Made by a program: the position numbers and the translations under genes | DNA from: Propionispira raffinosivorans DSM 20765 | GTDB lineage: Bacteria > Bacillota > Negativicutes > Selenomonadales > Selenomonadaceae | Direction: 5' to 3' | Assembly (NCBI RefSeq): GCF_000381065.1 | Contig: NZ_KB905840.1 | Span: forward strand, 186,001-250,000 | Length of the DNA stretch: 64,000 nucleotides | The notes under the pieces: generated by a model | Told to the model about the DNA's origin: nothing | What the model saw: the letters and a program-made list of their open reading frames with translations, nothing else | The model's database searches: none | Shown: one piece after another, positions 6,282 to 14,920 of the stretch | How the letters are laid out: each line of letters opens with the position of its first letter | Numbering within the stretch: position 1 is the stretch's first letter

Positions 6282-9170
6282 ATGGTAAAGAACAATAAAG
6301 AAGAAATAAAAAAGTTGATTCTAAATGAAAAACCATTTGAGCCTTTATCTGATGAAAAAATTGCCAATACTCTGTCTATTTTGCGCGAAACTGTTACCGA
6401 GACCAGAAAATCTTTACGTATCATCAATTCGCGGGAACGGAAAAAGAAAAATATCCAAGACGCAATTTTGAAGATGCAGGAAAAAAATCCGGAAATTACG
6501 ATTTCACAAATTATCATGAATTTTTCAATGCAAGGAATTGATTTATCGAGAAAATACACAACAAGTATTTTAGCCGATGAAAAAACAAGTGAACTGGTCG
6601 TCGAAACAGTTAAAGAATTGACAGTAGAAGATCCCAAGCAGGATTTTTCGAAACTAGTAGGTTTTGATTATAGTTTGGTTAAAAATATTCAACAGGCAAA
6701 AGCTGCGATCTTATACCCACCAGCTGGTTTGCCAACTTTGATTGTAGGCGAAAGCGGAACTGGAAAATCACTTTTTGCCGAGTGCATGTATCAATACGCT
6801 TTGAATAAAAAAGTGCTTAAAGAGAACGCGCCCTTTGTATCGTTGAACTGCGCTGATTATGCAGATAATCCACAGCTCTTACTTTCTATTTTATATGGTT
6901 ATAAAAAAGGTGCTTTCACGGGAGCTGATCAAAATACAGAAGGTATGGTAGATGCAGCACAGGGCGGTGTTTTATTTTTGGATGAAATTCATCGCCTTCC
7001 CGCAAAGGGACAAGAAATGTTGTTTTCTATTTTGGACAAAGGAAAATTTAGACGGTTAGGGGAAACAAATGTAGAACACGAAGCCTCTGTTTATTTTATT
7101 GGTGCCACAACGGAAAATATCGAATCGTCTTTATTGTTAACCTTTCGCAGACGTATTCCCATGATTATTGAACTCCCGAATTTGCGTAACCGATCCATTC
7201 AAGAAAAAGCCCAGTTAGTTTATGACTTTTTTCAGGAAGAAGCAAATCGAACTCAATGCAAAATATTAGTAAAAAATAAAATATTGTCGGCCTTTGTTCT
7301 CAAAGAATATCAAGGTAATGTTGGGCAGCTGCGGAGTGAAATTCAAGTTACCTGTGCCAATGCCTATGTTGAAAAAATGAATAGTGATAAGACGGAAATT
7401 CATATCGATTTTAATGAACTCATTTATAACACCTTGTTTCAGAACAATCAGGGAACGGATAACCAACACAGTCGTTCGATTGTCTTTCAAGATATGCTCT
7501 TTGTGCCGCATATAACAGCGGCTAAGGTCAGTCATACTTATCCGATTTTTGAAGACATTTACAAAAAAGTAGAATTGAAATATTATGAACTCAAAAAAAT
7601 GGGGATTGATCCGGGTGAAATCGAAAAAATCATGTGGACTTTTGTTTTAAATAAATTTGATTTGATTCGATCCGAAGGTCATACCGAAAATCAATTATTA
7701 TCGCTTGATGAATTGAAATATTTAGTGGGCGAAAATATCAGTCAGACGATCAAAGCCTTTTTTGATGAAATAACACAAGTGCATGCTGCTATCGAAATCA
7801 ATAAAAAAGTATTAATTTATTTGGCTATTCATCTTAGTGAAGCTGTGAAGCGTATTAAATATGGACAGGAAATAATTAATCCAAACCTTGTGTATATTAA
7901 AGAGAATTTTGTTCACGAATATGATTTAGCGAGGCATTTGGTTCGAACGATTGAACAAAAGGAAAATGTGATAATTCCGGATGGGGAAATCGGTTTTATT
8001 GCCATGTATATCAAAGAGCTGTTACAGATTACCGATAAAAAAAATAAAGTTGCCATCATTACAGTGTGTCATGGGAAAGTTGCTTCGGAAATGATTGCAG
8101 TTGTTAATCAGCTGATGGGGGTAGATTTTCCAATTGCGATTGATATGCCATTTAATACAAATCCTATTGAAATTTTTGAAAAAGTCATCAATATTGCCCA
8201 AACGATTAAAAGTGATAGTGGTATCTTGTTTTTTGTCGATATGGGGTCTTTGGTAAACGTTGGCGACATTGTAACCAAACGAACGGGGATTAAGACTAGA
8301 ACGATTGATCGCGTTGATATGGTTTCGGTTATGGAAGCGGTTCGAAAAATTTATATAGCGGATCAAAATGCTGAAGAAACGTTAGATGATATTTACTATG
8401 ACATTGTAAGTACAAGATATTCCTATCCGATGTTGTCGGTTAATGAGTCCAATAAACCATCGTTGCTGCTTTGTCTGTGCTTGACGGGTCATGGTGTTGC
8501 GGTTAAAATAAAAGAGCTGTTAATAGAATATTATCCTAAATTAAAAATTCTATTATTAGGGATTATGGATGAAGACTTTACACTTCAGATCAATAAAATA
8601 AAGCAGCAGTATAATATTATTGCTGCGGTGGGAACCATCAATCCACACATTAATGGCGTGAATTTTATCCCGTTTGAGAGTGGTTTTAGTTCAGATAAAA
8701 AACAATTTCTAGATTGTCTGGTCCGGCAGTATCAAAGCAATACATTAAAGTCTTTTTTGAAGGCTGAGTTAATTTTCCTCGACCAGGAATATGCGGATAA
8801 AAAATGTCTGCTGGAAACAATCGGCAGTCTCTTGTTTAATCGTGGTTATATAAAAAATGAATTTATCACCTCACTGTTTGCTCGTGAAGAAATGGGCAGT
8901 ACTATTTTTAAAAATGGTGTAGGCATTCCCCATGGATTGCCAGCTTTTGTTAAAGAAACTGCGATTGTTTTTATTCGGCTGAACAAACCAATTATATGGG
9001 ATGATTTTGGCCATTTCGTTACGATGATCTGTCTGCCTGCTGTTAAAAAAGATGATGTTGCTACGATCAATGATTTGTTTTTTAGTCTCAAAAACAAAGA
9101 TGTTGTTCAGCAGCTCAATCAGGCAAAAGATGTCGGGGAGTTTATAGGGAAATTATGTCCGAAACAATAA
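6282..9170 (+). CDS. LevR-like sigma-54 activator with PRD and PTS domains
   Basis: A 962-residue enhancer-binding protein that should activate the sigma-54 promoter at 1908. An N-terminal region of about 130 residues (probable DNA binding) precedes the AAA+ domain: Walker A GESGTGKS (156-163), sigma-54 contact loop GAFTGA (210-215) and Walker B FLDE (232-235). Next come a PTS regulation domain, an EIIA-mannose-like domain with His597 (VCHGK), an EIIB-like region and, unusually, a C-terminal EIIA-fructose/mannitol-like domain with His884 (GIPHG). The frame extends upstream to 6216, but that runs through the terminator; the ATG at 6282 has AAAGGAGG. PTS phosphorylation probably sets its activity. 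Confidence 0.9.
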   Translation: MVKNNKEEIKKLILNEKPFEPLSDEKIANTLSILRETVTETRKSLRIINSRERKKKNIQDAILKMQEKNPEITISQIIMNFSMQGIDLSRKYTTSILADEKTSELVVETVKELTVEDPKQDFSKLVGFDYSLVKNIQQAKAAILYPPAGLPTLIVGESGTGKSLFAECMYQYALNKKVLKENAPFVSLNCADYADNPQLLLSILYGYKKGAFTGADQNTEGMVDAAQGGVLFLDEIHRLPAKGQEMLFSILDKGKFRRLGETNVEHEASVYFIGATTENIESSLLLTFRRRIPMIIELPNLRNRSIQEKAQLVYDFFQEEANRTQCKILVKNKILSAFVLKEYQGNVGQLRSEIQVTCANAYVEKMNSDKTEIHIDFNELIYNTLFQNNQGTDNQHSRSIVFQDMLFVPHITAAKVSHTYPIFEDIYKKVELKYYELKKMGIDPGEIEKIMWTFVLNKFDLIRSEGHTENQLLSLDELKYLVGENISQTIKAFFDEITQVHAAIEINKKVLIYLAIHLSEAVKRIKYGQEIINPNLVYIKENFVHEYDLARHLVRTIEQKENVIIPDGEIGFIAMYIKELLQITDKKNKVAIITVCHGKVASEMIAVVNQLMGVDFPIAIDMPFNTNPIEIFEKVINIAQTIKSDSGILFFVDMGSLVNVGDIVTKRTGIKTRTIDRVDMVSVMEAVRKIYIADQNAEETLDDIYYDIVSTRYSYPMLSVNESNKPSLLLCLCLTGHGVAVKIKELLIEYYPKLKILLLGIMDEDFTLQINKIKQQYNIIAAVGTINPHINGVNFIPFESGFSSDKKQFLDCLVRQYQSNTLKSFLKAELIFLDQEYADKKCLLETIGSLLFNRGYIKNEFITSLFAREEMGSTIFKNGVGIPHGLPAFVKETAIVFIRLNKPIIWDDFGHFVTMICLPAVKKDDVATINDLFFSLKNKDVVQQLNQAKDVGEFIGKLCPKQ

Positions 9171-9205
9171 AATAGGACTAATTAACTATTTAATAAATGT
9201 AGTAC

Positions 9206-9246
9206 AAAATAGACAAGTTGTATTTAAACATCTTGTCTATTTTTTT
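9206..9246 (+). terminator. Rho-independent terminator after LevR-like gene
   Basis: AAATAGACAAG / CTTGTCTATTT stem with a short loop and a run of T residues, about 40 bases after the stop. Confidence 0.85.
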
Positions 9247-9453
9247 ATGCCCGAAATCATTGCTTTAAATGTTAGGAAATATGAGATTCCAAAAGAATTG
9301 GAAAAATAAAGGCTTTTACTTTTTTGCAATATGATGTATCATATTATTAAAAGACTAAAGTCCCAACAATTTCCTTGGATGTGGGAATATTGGGTATGGG
9401 CTGAAGTCGGAGTAAAGAGAGATATTTGCAAGTTGGAGAGGAAGGATGTATTT

Positions 9454-10122
9454 ATGAGCATTCGCGCTAAAATTAGTGAGATTGTTTCATGCAAGGCGGA
9501 TGCGGTTTGGTCTGTTGCAGATATAGCTTATTCTGATTATAAAAATGATTTTTCATGTGCAATTGTTATAGCGCAAAGATATAGTTATTTTCTAACGGAA
9601 GCGGAATATGACGAAGAAAAATATAATACTATATTACTTGAAACAACCAGAAATCTGAATAAAAAAATCGGCAGTTTAAAAATTTTATTGGACTCATATC
9701 AAATAAAAAATTATGTGCCTGCAGCGGTGCAAAATGATGAAAAAAACCTTCGGGTCCCTTTTTCATTTAAAGAAGCGGCTGTCCATGCTGGACTTGGCTG
9801 GATTGGGAAAAGTGATGTTTTAGTTACAAAAAAATTTGGACCAAGGGTTCGTCTGGGGGCAATCCTTTTGGATTATCCTTTTTTGACTTGTGCAAAACCC
9901 ATAAAAAAAAGTTTTTGCGGGGATTGTCAGGTCTGTATAAAAGCTTGTCCAGATCAAGCACTTTATGGAATTGACTGGAACCCTGGTCTAACTCGGGAAG
10001 ATCTTATCGATTATAAATTATGCAATTTAAAACGCAGTGGATTTTTTATGGAATATGGTCGAAAGAGTGCCTGTGGTCATTGTATTTTAGTTTGTCCATG
10101 GGGTCTTTCCACAGCTAAATGA
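9454..10122 (+). CDS. QueG-like double [4Fe-4S] protein
   Basis: A 222-residue iron-sulfur protein related to the epoxyqueuosine reductase family. The core FKEAAVHAGLGWIGKSDVLV and the GPRVRLGAILLD segment match the family. Two 4Fe-4S clusters are indicated by CGDCQVCIKACP and CGHCILVCPWG, with a further cysteine in KLCNLKRSG between them. It is much shorter than true QueG (about 350 residues or more) and lacks its C-terminal repeats, so the tRNA-modification role should not be assumed. Short relatives are common in anaerobes and of unknown function. The frame opens at 9331, but GGAGAGGAAGG places the start at 9454. Confidence 0.78.
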   Translation: MSIRAKISEIVSCKADAVWSVADIAYSDYKNDFSCAIVIAQRYSYFLTEAEYDEEKYNTILLETTRNLNKKIGSLKILLDSYQIKNYVPAAVQNDEKNLRVPFSFKEAAVHAGLGWIGKSDVLVTKKFGPRVRLGAILLDYPFLTCAKPIKKSFCGDCQVCIKACPDQALYGIDWNPGLTREDLIDYKLCNLKRSGFFMEYGRKSACGHCILVCPWGLSTAK

Positions 10123-10146
10123 AGAGAGTAAAGGTTTGATAATAAA

Positions 10147-10194
10147 TGTTGGGATAAGCAAAAAAACAAATTACTTATCCCAACATATTTTTTT
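10147..10194 (+). terminator. Rho-independent terminator after QueG-like gene
   Basis: Perfect 12-bp stem TGTTGGGATAAG / CTTATCCCAACA with a 15-base loop, followed by TATTTTTTT. Confidence 0.9.
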
Positions 10195-10438
10195 ACCTCA
10201 AAATAGAAAATAACGAGGGAAAATATTCTAGCTAAAAATTTATGATATATTTTTTAAAAACACGTGATATGAAGTTTTTAGCATTAAATGGATATATATC
10301 ATCTATCACACTTGCGTACTAAAATGTCCCTTATATTAGACATGGTTTAGTATTTCTGAAATTTTCAAAATAAATTATAATAAACTTGTAAGTTAGAAAG
10401 AGCATATAGTCGGCATATCGTATATGGAGGATATAAAT
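10195..10438 (+). promoter_or_regulatory. AT-rich leader and probable promoter of the rare-sugar operon
   Basis: No gene is seen here. TATAAT at 10376-10381 is a good -10 box but the -35 position (TTTCTG, 10353-10358) is poor, which fits a promoter that needs an activator. No -24/-12 element is present, in agreement with the regulator lacking an AAA+ domain. Confidence 0.4.
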
Positions 10439-11947
10439 ATGGTACAAGAATTCTTGTCGACACGTGAGAAAAAAATTTTGACAGCCTTATTAAAGGCAAA
10501 TGCTTATCTTACTAGTGCTGAATTATCAGAAATATTAAATGTTTCTGATAAAACCATACATCGTGATTTGCAATCAATAAGGTATAAATTTGGCTGCCAA
10601 AGTATAGTGCAACATAAGCGTGGTAAAGGATATTGTATAGATCCTATTAGCGACATAAACACTGTTTTGGGTTTGTCAAAACAGCAGGCAGGCTTTTTTG
10701 GTATTGATGTTGAGATGAGGCGCAGGAATATTATGATTTTGTTATTGTTACAGGCGCCAATAGAAACATCAATCAATAAATTAGCTGAGATTTATTTCAT
10801 TAGCAATGCATCAATTGTAAATGATTTAAGCATTATAGAAGATGAGTTGAAACAATATAACTTATCTCTTGTACGATCACACAATGGAACTCATATAGAT
10901 GGCAGTGAGCATAACATTCGTAATCTGTTGATGCAAATGTTTAATCAATTTCCTATGAATAGTGCGCAGCCCCTGCTATATGAGAATACAGATACAGCAA
11001 TGGACCATGATTTATATACGTTTTTTTCACATAAGGATATAAGTTTTGTTAAATTATTGCTGGATCGGGTAGAACAGATTTTATGCGGCAAAATAAAGGA
11101 TCCATATTATATCAATATATTTACACATGTTTTAATTCTTATTAAGCGTTTAGAAAATAATGAACATACGGTAAATAAGGGAAATGACGAGAATGGAAAT
11201 TATAAAGATAAAGTTATATTTAATTGCACATCGATGGTTGTTCAGAAAATAGGAAAGTATATGAATCATACCATACCTACAAATGAATTTTTTTACATTT
11301 ACCAGTATCTTTATTCATCACGTATAGATCCTGAAAATGACAATAATCAATTAAAATTGGAAGAAAATAATGATGAAGAGAAAGGTTTTGTGAATGATTT
11401 ATTGAAACGCGTGTCGACGGAAGTGAAAAACGATTTTTCAAATGATTTTAGTTTACAACAGGCATTATTGCTTCATATTAGACCGCTTACAAAACGTATA
11501 GAAAGTAAAATATTTATTTCGAATCCGCTTAAAGATGATATAAAAAGAGATTTTCCCCAAGTATTCAAGGCAGTAAAACAAGCCTTAGAAAAACAAAACT
11601 TAAAGCTTGCTTTTCGAAATTTAAGCGATAACGAAATAAGCTATATCGTAGTATATTTTCAGTCTGCTTTAGAAAAAAAAGCGCAACAGAAGCGAGTTGT
11701 AATTGTTTGTTCCAGCGGTGTCGGAACATCACATTTATTAGCGGCACGTGTCAAACGCACCTTTCCCGACTGGGAAATTGTTGATATTGTTTCGGCAAGC
11801 AGAGTACAAAAATTTAGCCCCCATCAAGTTGATATTATTCTTACTACGGTAAAACTTGAAAGACAGAATATTCCGTCTATTCTTGTGAGCTCTATATTTA
11901 ATAAAATCGATGCAGTCAAAGTAAAGCAAGCTTTAAATCTAATTTAG
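10439..11947 (+). CDS. PRD-containing transcriptional regulator (MtlR/BglG type, no EIIA domain)
   Basis: A 502-residue regulator. The N-terminal winged helix is typical (LTSAELSEILNVSDKTIHRDL, residues about 20-40), followed by a second helical DNA-binding region, two PTS regulation domains and a C-terminal EIIB-like domain with Cys424 in VIVCSSGVGTSH. MtlR-type activators usually carry a further EIIA domain; here the protein ends before it, and a free-standing EIIA is encoded 12 bases downstream, as though the two had been separated. The ATG at 10439 (TGGAGG site) is preferred to that at 10424. It is the first gene of the rare-sugar operon and probably its activator. Confidence 0.87.
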   Translation: MVQEFLSTREKKILTALLKANAYLTSAELSEILNVSDKTIHRDLQSIRYKFGCQSIVQHKRGKGYCIDPISDINTVLGLSKQQAGFFGIDVEMRRRNIMILLLLQAPIETSINKLAEIYFISNASIVNDLSIIEDELKQYNLSLVRSHNGTHIDGSEHNIRNLLMQMFNQFPMNSAQPLLYENTDTAMDHDLYTFFSHKDISFVKLLLDRVEQILCGKIKDPYYINIFTHVLILIKRLENNEHTVNKGNDENGNYKDKVIFNCTSMVVQKIGKYMNHTIPTNEFFYIYQYLYSSRIDPENDNNQLKLEENNDEEKGFVNDLLKRVSTEVKNDFSNDFSLQQALLLHIRPLTKRIESKIFISNPLKDDIKRDFPQVFKAVKQALEKQNLKLAFRNLSDNEISYIVVYFQSALEKKAQQKRVVIVCSSGVGTSHLLAARVKRTFPDWEIVDIVSASRVQKFSPHQVDIILTTVKLERQNIPSILVSSIFNKIDAVKVKQALNLI

Positions 11948-11959
11948 GAGGAACGAATT

Positions 11960-12418
11960 ATGAACATTGAAACAATTTTGAATGAAAATTTAATTAATCT
12001 AAATATGGAAGCAAATACGAAAGATGAAGCCATAAAGGAACTTACAAATTTACTATACAAAGCTGGCAATGTGAAAGATGGAGACGCCTTTATAAAAGAT
12101 GTTTATAACCGCGAAGCGGAAGGAAAGACTGGTTTAGGCAATCATATTGCTATTCCACATGGTAAGTCGGATGCAGTCAATGTTACATCAATTGCAGTTG
12201 GAAGGACCAAGAATGATTTGATATGGGAATCTTATGATAATTTACCGGTGCATGTAGTTATTTTATTTGCAGTAAGAAATGTTGACAAAACTACAGTGCA
12301 CTTAAAGTTGTTGTCACAAGTTGCAATTGCGTTATCGGATGAAGAGATATTTGATAAATTACTTACTACAAATGATAAGGGCGAAGTGATTTATTTATTA
12401 TCGAATAAAATACAGTAA
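11960..12418 (+). CDS. PTS fructose-type EIIA component
   Basis: A 152-residue EIIA with the active His67 in HIAIPHGKS and the family spacing EAEGKTGLGN before it. It takes phosphate from HPr for the IIB at 12515. A TAGGAGGAAC ribosome site precedes the ATG, and only 12 bases separate it from the regulator gene, so the two are co-transcribed. Confidence 0.93.
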   Translation: MNIETILNENLINLNMEANTKDEAIKELTNLLYKAGNVKDGDAFIKDVYNREAEGKTGLGNHIAIPHGKSDAVNVTSIAVGRTKNDLIWESYDNLPVHVVILFAVRNVDKTTVHLKLLSQVAIALSDEEIFDKLLTTNDKGEVIYLLSNKIQ

Positions 12419-12438
12419 AAATGAAAGGAGAGATACGT

Positions 12439-12462
12439 ATGTTTATACCTGGCTTTGTATGA
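12439..12462 (+). other. Seven-codon mini-ORF with strong ribosome site
   Basis: GAAAGGAGAG sits seven bases before ATG TTT ATA CCT GGC TTT GTA TGA (peptide MFIPGFV). It lies between the IIA and IIB genes and ends 52 bases before the IIB start. It could be a translated leader that tunes IIB translation, or the remnant of an older start. Translation is not proven. Confidence 0.35.
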
Positions 12463-12514
12463 TTAAATGTTCAGAAATTGCAGACTAAAAAAAGAAGAAA
12501 GGACAGATGAAACC

Positions 12515-12826
12515 ATGAATATTATTGGAATTGCGGCATGTGTTGCGGGAATTGCCCACACGTATATTGCCAAAGAAAAACTGACAAAGGCTGCTGAGAA
12601 AAGAGGCCATACAATTCATATAGAAACGCAGGGACAGATTGGCACAGAAGATGAACTTACTGCTGAACAGATAAAAATATCAGATGTGGTTATTTTAGCA
12701 GTAGATACATCGATTAAAGGACGTGATCGTTTTGCAGGAAAAAAGATAGTCGAGGTTTCCACAGAGGTAGTAATTCATTCAGCCGGAAATTTGATTAAGC
12801 ATATTGAAGAGAATATTAAAGCTTAG
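12515..12826 (+). CDS. PTS fructose-type EIIB component
   Basis: A 103-residue EIIB of the fructose family. The active residue is Cys9 in AACVAGIAHTYIA, which corresponds to the CPTGIAHT loop of FruA-type proteins with the PT replaced by VA. The frame extends to 12467, but the AAGAAAGGA site supports the ATG at 12515. It works with the IIA at 11960 and the IIC at 12860. Confidence 0.9.
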   Translation: MNIIGIAACVAGIAHTYIAKEKLTKAAEKRGHTIHIETQGQIGTEDELTAEQIKISDVVILAVDTSIKGRDRFAGKKIVEVSTEVVIHSAGNLIKHIEENIKA

Positions 12827-12859
12827 TTTAGTAAGAAAAGTTGAAAGGATGATATTATT

Positions 12860-13936
12860 TTGAAAAATCTAAATATAAAGAAAAATCTAATGACAGCAAT
12901 ATCTTATTTGATTCCATTTGTTTGTTGTGCTGGTATGCTGATGGTTATCGGTAACATTAGTGGAGGACAGGGCATCAAGGATTTTAATGGAAGTATGTCG
13001 GTCGCAGATGTTTTATTTACGTTAGGTGGAGATGGATTAGGCCTTTTAGCGGTATTTATTTCGATGTTTATCTCTTATGCTATAGCTGATAGAGCAGGTA
13101 TTGTACCAGGTTTTTTACTTGGTATCTTATGCAAGGAATATGGTTATGGATTTTTAGGTGGGCTTTTTGCAGGGTTTATGACAGGCTATTTAGCAAATTA
13201 TCTTAAAAATGCAATTAGGCTGCCTGCTTGGTTTGAAGGAATTAAACCAATGCTTATACTGCCGTTTCTTACGACATTAATCGTTGCGCTTCTTATGCGC
13301 TATGTGGTGGGAATTCCAATTCATGCTTTACAGGATTTCATAGGTTATACGCTCACTAGCATGCAGGGCGGCTCTATCATTGTACTTGGAATGGTTGTTG
13401 GTATATTGTCAGCTGTTGATTATGGTGGACCAATTAACAAGGTTGTATTTGTTTTTTGCTTAGGTTTAGTTTCAGAAGGCTACACGACGCCGATGAATGC
13501 TTTGATTTCTGCTTCCATGATTGCACCATTAGGTCTTACTATTTGTTATTTTTTGAGTCGGCTGTTTAAACGCGACATATTTTCTGATGAAGAAGCCAAT
13601 GCTTTGAAAAGTGCATTTATTATGGGATGCTGCCAAATTACAGAAGGATCTTACCCGATTATTCTTAATGATTTAATACGAATTACAATTTGTACAGCGA
13701 TTGGTGCTGCGGTAAATGGAGCACTGGTATTCTATTGGGATTGCACTAACCCCATTGTTTGGGGAGGATTCTTTACGCTTCCAGGGCAAAATCATCCGGG
13801 ACTTTGGGTTGCAGCGCTGCTTATTGGTTCATTGGTATTTTCTATAATTTGCCTTTTGTTAAAGAGAAAACCAGTAACAAAAGAAAATGACGATGAGCAG
13901 GAATTGAATTTATCAAATGTTAAGATTTCGGGTTAA
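12860..13936 (+). CDS. PTS fructose-type EIIC permease
   Basis: A 358-residue membrane permease of the fructose PTS family, with about nine hydrophobic segments. Signatures seen are GGPINKVVF and QITEGSYPI, the latter standing in for the usual EGAIPF motif; that change in the substrate region suggests a ligand other than fructose. The start is a TTG ten bases after GAAAGGA; no better ATG exists. Fructose-type transporters generally put the phosphate on C1 of a ketose, giving a ketose-1-phosphate suited to the aldolase that follows. Confidence 0.9.
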   Translation: MKNLNIKKNLMTAISYLIPFVCCAGMLMVIGNISGGQGIKDFNGSMSVADVLFTLGGDGLGLLAVFISMFISYAIADRAGIVPGFLLGILCKEYGYGFLGGLFAGFMTGYLANYLKNAIRLPAWFEGIKPMLILPFLTTLIVALLMRYVVGIPIHALQDFIGYTLTSMQGGSIIVLGMVVGILSAVDYGGPINKVVFVFCLGLVSEGYTTPMNALISASMIAPLGLTICYFLSRLFKRDIFSDEEANALKSAFIMGCCQITEGSYPIILNDLIRITICTAIGAAVNGALVFYWDCTNPIVWGGFFTLPGQNHPGLWVAALLIGSLVFSIICLLLKRKPVTKENDDEQELNLSNVKISG

Positions 13937-13961
13937 TCAATATTCAATATTATTATATAGT

Positions 13962-14015
13962 GATTTCATATAAAGAATGGAGATGTGCTCCCCTTATATG
14001 AAATCCGAAAGGGGA
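13962..14015 (+). promoter_or_regulatory. Two competing RNA structures before the aldolase gene
   Basis: A perfect 12-bp inverted repeat (13962-13973 with 13994-14005) encloses a nested GGAG/CTCC pair. The same strand also offers TCCCCTT (13989-13995), an exact complement of the ribosome-site stretch AAGGGGA (14009-14015). Forming the long hairpin would free the ribosome site; opening it would allow the site to be masked. This looks like translational control of the aldolase, but it is inferred from base pairing only. Confidence 0.45.
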
Positions 14016-14023
14016 TTTTAATT

Positions 14024-14893
14024 ATGTTAATATCTATGTCAAAAATGCTTAAGGTTGCCAAAAAAGGTCATTTTGCGGTAGGGGCATTTAATGTTTCTTC
14101 CAGCATGCTCATGCGTGCTGTGATTGAAGAAGCAGAAGCTACGCAAACACCGGCAATAATTGCAATTCATCCAGATGAGCTGCAATTTATTACCAATGAA
14201 TTTATTGCTTATGTATTGGAAAAAATTCATAGAAGTCCAATCCCCTTCGTTTTGCATCTGGATCATGGTGGGTCGCTTGCAGATGTGGAACGGGCGGTAC
14301 ATGCTGGCTTTAATTCGGTAATGATTGATGGTTCAAAACTGCCATATGAGAAAAATATTGCTTTAGTTAAGCAAGTTGTTGATTTGATGCATCCAATTGG
14401 TGTAGCGGTTGAAGGCGAACTTGGAACGATTGGCGATACAGGCAACTCTATTGAAGGTGGTGCGACGAAAGTAATTTATACAAACCCAGAACAGGCCGTG
14501 AATTTTATTGAAAAAACAGGTGCTGACTCTTTGGCCGTTGCGATCGGCACGGCACATGGTATTTATCCAAAAGGGTTTAAGCCTGAGCTGCAAATGAATA
14601 TTTTACGAGATATTGTAGAACGTACGGATTCACCGCTTGTTCTTCATGGAGGTTCAGCGAATCCAGACAATGAAATCGCACAAGCGGTTACGATAGGCAT
14701 CCAAAAAATTAATATTTCCAGCGATATTAAGCATGCATTTTATGTAAAGTGTCGTGAAGTATTAAAAAATCAAGAATTGCGTGAACCTAATCAGATTTAT
14801 CCAGAATGTATTGAAGCTACTAAGCATGTAGTTAGACAGAAAATGCAATTGTTTAACTCTATTGGTAAAAGTTCTAACTATTTTGCCGAGTAG
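14024..14893 (+). CDS. Class II ketose-bisphosphate-type aldolase
   Basis: A 289-residue zinc aldolase of the GatY/KbaY/FbaA family. Key residues are Asp80/His81 (HLDHGG), the GELGTIG loop (131-137), His178 (GTAHG) and His208 (LHGGSAN). The usual final glycine of HGGSG is replaced here by alanine and asparagine, which may bear on the phosphate pocket. The start at 14024 is set by GAAAGGGG. In this operon it probably cleaves the ketose phosphate made by the PTS into dihydroxyacetone phosphate and an aldehyde. Confidence 0.9.
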   Translation: MLISMSKMLKVAKKGHFAVGAFNVSSSMLMRAVIEEAEATQTPAIIAIHPDELQFITNEFIAYVLEKIHRSPIPFVLHLDHGGSLADVERAVHAGFNSVMIDGSKLPYEKNIALVKQVVDLMHPIGVAVEGELGTIGDTGNSIEGGATKVIYTNPEQAVNFIEKTGADSLAVAIGTAHGIYPKGFKPELQMNILRDIVERTDSPLVLHGGSANPDNEIAQAVTIGIQKINISSDIKHAFYVKCREVLKNQELREPNQIYPECIEATKHVVRQKMQLFNSIGKSSNYFAE

Positions 14894-14920
14894 TAAAAAT
14901 AGTAAAAGTGGTGAAACGGA

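Noticed and set aside
10195-10438. Sigma-54 promoter before the fructose-type PTS operon
   Set aside because: TTGC-like words occur but no GG at the required 12-base distance; the regulator also has no AAA+ domain.
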